This document shows positions 62,645-64,000 of a DNA stretch of 64,000 bases, piece after piece. Position 1 is the first letter of the stretch; every line of letters begins with the position of its first letter. Made by a program: the position numbers and the translations under genes. The DNA is from Bacteroidaceae bacterium. Its GTDB lineage: Bacteria > Bacteroidota > Bacteroidia > Bacteroidales > Bacteroidaceae. The stretch covers positions 1 to 64,000 of the forward strand of contig JAFXVZ010000004.1 in NCBI GenBank assembly GCA_017534535.1, written 5' to 3'. Under the pieces are notes generated by a model that made no database searches, was not told where the DNA came from, and saw nothing but the letters and a program-made list of their open reading frames with translations.

Positions 62645-62674
62645 TTTCGTTTTTTTTCTTTTCTGCCACTTCAT

Positions 62675-62706
62675 TTTGTTTTATTTCAATAATAGTTCTA
62701 TCTTTG
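62675..62706 (+). promoter_or_regulatory. Promoter of the WYL gene
   Basis: -33 TTTG at 62675-62678 and -7 box TATCTTTG at 62699-62706 with 20 bp between them, the best promoter match in this part of the window. Confidence 0.65.
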
Positions 62707-62733
62707 CCTTAGAAAACAAAGAAAGAAATACCC

Positions 62734-63672
62734 ATGAAAACACCTGCATTATTCAGAGAATACATCTGGCTCATAAACACCATCCGTAAAGCCGGACAAA
62801 TCACGTTGGACGACATCAACGAAAGATGGTTGGAGTCTGAGCTCAGCGAAGGAGTAGAAATAGCCCGTTCAACCTTCAACCGCCACAGAGATGCCATCCT
62901 CGACATATTTGGCATAATCATCAGTTGCAACAAGAAAAACGGTTACAAATACTATATCGAAAACGAAGAAGTGCTAAGAGAGAACACAGTGCAGAACTGG
63001 ATGCTCTCCACCCTATCCGTCAACAACATCATCAGTGAAAGCATCTCCTTGCAAAACAGGATATTACTAGAACCCTTAGCACACGAGGAACGATACCTCC
63101 CTGTGGTGATCGAGGCCATGAAACGCAGTGTCCGCATTGCCATCAAGTACAGGAAATATGGAGATGTCGAACCTAAGAACCTGAACTTCGAGCCCTATTG
63201 CCTGAAGCTATTCCATCAGCGATGGTACGTTCTTGGTCATTTCCATCGTGACGTGAAGAATGGTCCAGACATCGATTTCTTTGGCATGTTTTCCTTCGAC
63301 CGCATCTTGGAGATGTCAATCACCGATATCAAGTTCCAGATGAACCCGGATTTTGATGCAGAGGAATACTTCCATGACTGTTATGGTGCCATTGTCAACG
63401 ATGACACTAAGGCACAGAAAGTTGTTATCCGCGTATTTGACTTTGAACAATATTACACCAAAGACCTCATGATGCATCACAGCCAGCATGAAATCGGTCA
63501 TGGCGAGGACTACACCGACTTTGAACTATTCCTGCGTCCGACCATCGATTTCACCCGTCATCTTGTCGGTCTTGGCGACCGGGTAAAAGTACTATCACCT
63601 AAATGGTTGGCTGTTGAAGTATGCAATGAGCACCTCATGGCCTCCGATTTATACGAAGGATTGATAGAATAG
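62734..63672 (+). CDS. WYL-domain transcriptional regulator
   Basis: 312 aa. The N-terminal winged-helix region (about 1-85) has ERWLESELSEGVEIARSTFNRHRDAI as recognition part. The WYL domain (about 120-205) contains EPYCLKLFHQRWYVLGH, and a C-terminal beta domain (about 225-312) follows. WYL proteins bind nucleic acid or nucleotide ligands and often regulate defence systems. The gene precedes a partial gene with a shared operator. Confidence 0.87.
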   Translation: MKTPALFREYIWLINTIRKAGQITLDDINERWLESELSEGVEIARSTFNRHRDAILDIFGIIISCNKKNGYKYYIENEEVLRENTVQNWMLSTLSVNNIISESISLQNRILLEPLAHEERYLPVVIEAMKRSVRIAIKYRKYGDVEPKNLNFEPYCLKLFHQRWYVLGHFHRDVKNGPDIDFFGMFSFDRILEMSITDIKFQMNPDFDAEEYFHDCYGAIVNDDTKAQKVVIRVFDFEQYYTKDLMMHHSQHEIGHGEDYTDFELFLRPTIDFTRHLVGLGDRVKVLSPKWLAVEVCNEHLMASDLYEGLIE

Positions 63673-63682
63673 TTTTTTCTAT

Positions 63683-63705
63683 GCTGTCCCATGATTTGAG
63701 ACAAC
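63683..63705 (-). promoter_or_regulatory. Candidate WYL operator, copy 2
   Basis: Reverse-complement copy of 62622-62644 (18 of 23 positions). It ends 8 bp before the -7 box of the following gene, where a bound protein would block or modulate RNA polymerase. Confidence 0.55.
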
Positions 63706-63712
63706 ACCCCGT

Positions 63713-63720
63713 TATGTTTG
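63713..63720 (+). promoter_or_regulatory. -7 box of the right-edge gene
   Basis: TATGTTTG, matching TAnnTTTG, 26 bp before the ATG at 63746. Confidence 0.5.
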
Positions 63721-63745
63721 CAAACAAGTTAAAAAATATAAGAAT

Positions 63746-64000
63746 ATGAAAGCAGATTTTGATTACACAATTGTTTATGTCTTCGGACCGGAAATTTGTG
63801 AAGACAAGTACTACAATGACGAGCTTTTGACTCGTGAAGCTGGAGAATGGGTTAAAATTGGTGAAACTGGTTTTCGAGGGAATATTGAAAATGTAACAAC
63901 GGACATAATGAAAGACCAGTCAATGAAGCGCATTAATAATGAAAGTAGAACAGGGATTCCTGTTATATCTAAAATCTATGATGTTTTCATTTTTCCCTAT
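63746..64000 (+). CDS. Partial gene, possibly GIY-YIG/T5orf172-like
   Basis: At least 85 residues, cut by the window edge. The sequence has IVYVFGPE near the start, then WVKIGETG about 30 residues later, an MKRINNES segment with a conserved-type arginine and VFIFPY at the edge. The spacing of the VYV and VKIGxT segments resembles the T5orf172/MUG113 branch of GIY-YIG nucleases, but without the rest it is only suggestive. It is the first gene after the WYL regulator, and its promoter lies beside the second operator copy. Confidence 0.5.
   Translation, partial: MKADFDYTIVYVFGPEICEDKYYNDELLTREAGEWVKIGETGFRGNIENVTTDIMKDQSMKRINNESRTGIPVISKIYDVFIFPY

Overview
The window reads as a chromosomal segment of a Bacteroidales bacterium, most likely Prevotella or a close relative. 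Promoters repeatedly carry the Bacteroidota -7 box (TAnnTTTG), genes lack Shine-Dalgarno sites, secreted proteins have typical Bacteroidota signal peptides or lipoboxes, and family content fits a gut or rumen xylan degrader. Genus is an inference; no rRNA or tRNA gene was seen.

Layout. 326-6956: a secreted metallo-hydrolase and a 1937-aa helicase/nuclease. 7046-27313: carbohydrate genes: GH3 xylosidase, GH51 arabinofuranosidase, S9 peptidase, then a minus-strand hexuronate operon (kdgK, GH2, SDR mannonate oxidoreductase, uxuA, eda, uxaC), four plus-strand genes for secreted or small enzymes, and a GH43. 27451-29285: a regulator-like gene and a membrane Ser/Thr kinase. 29440-29675: a rod-like structured RNA that I read as a candidate 6S RNA. 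29847-36730: an AT-rich island of zinc-ribbon membrane proteins (two CD225/dispanin-like, one TM2, one DUF2752) and secreted DUF3298-like proteins. 36731-37940: a 23-bp tandem array and an Rpn-type nuclease gene without a normal start, flanked by 60-bp direct repeats. 38154-47604: SDR, GH43 lipoprotein, a calycin-like lipoprotein with a TonB receptor bearing heme-receptor motifs, a GMP synthase lacking its amidotransferase half, a feruloyl-esterase-like CE1 and a ceramidase-like protein. 47695-50160: rnz, ECF sigma, putative anti-sigma and a secreted partner. 50255-52039: ribosomal protein S1. 52144-58427: xylB-xylA-aguB followed by separate alarmone synthetase and hydrolase genes and a type II pantothenate kinase. 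58542-62560: small conserved genes. 62622-64000: a WYL regulator and the start of a possible GIY-YIG/T5orf172-like gene, sharing a candidate operator.

How it fits together. GH3, GH51, two GH43s, CE1, xylA/xylB and the glucuronate route form a coherent arabinoxylan/glucuronoxylan catabolic set, although spread over several operons and without the SusC/D pair or transporter in this window. The least explained parts are the zinc-ribbon island with its adjacent RNA, the alarmone synthetase/hydrolase gene pair, the direct-repeat-flanked Rpn module and the WYL locus at the right edge.
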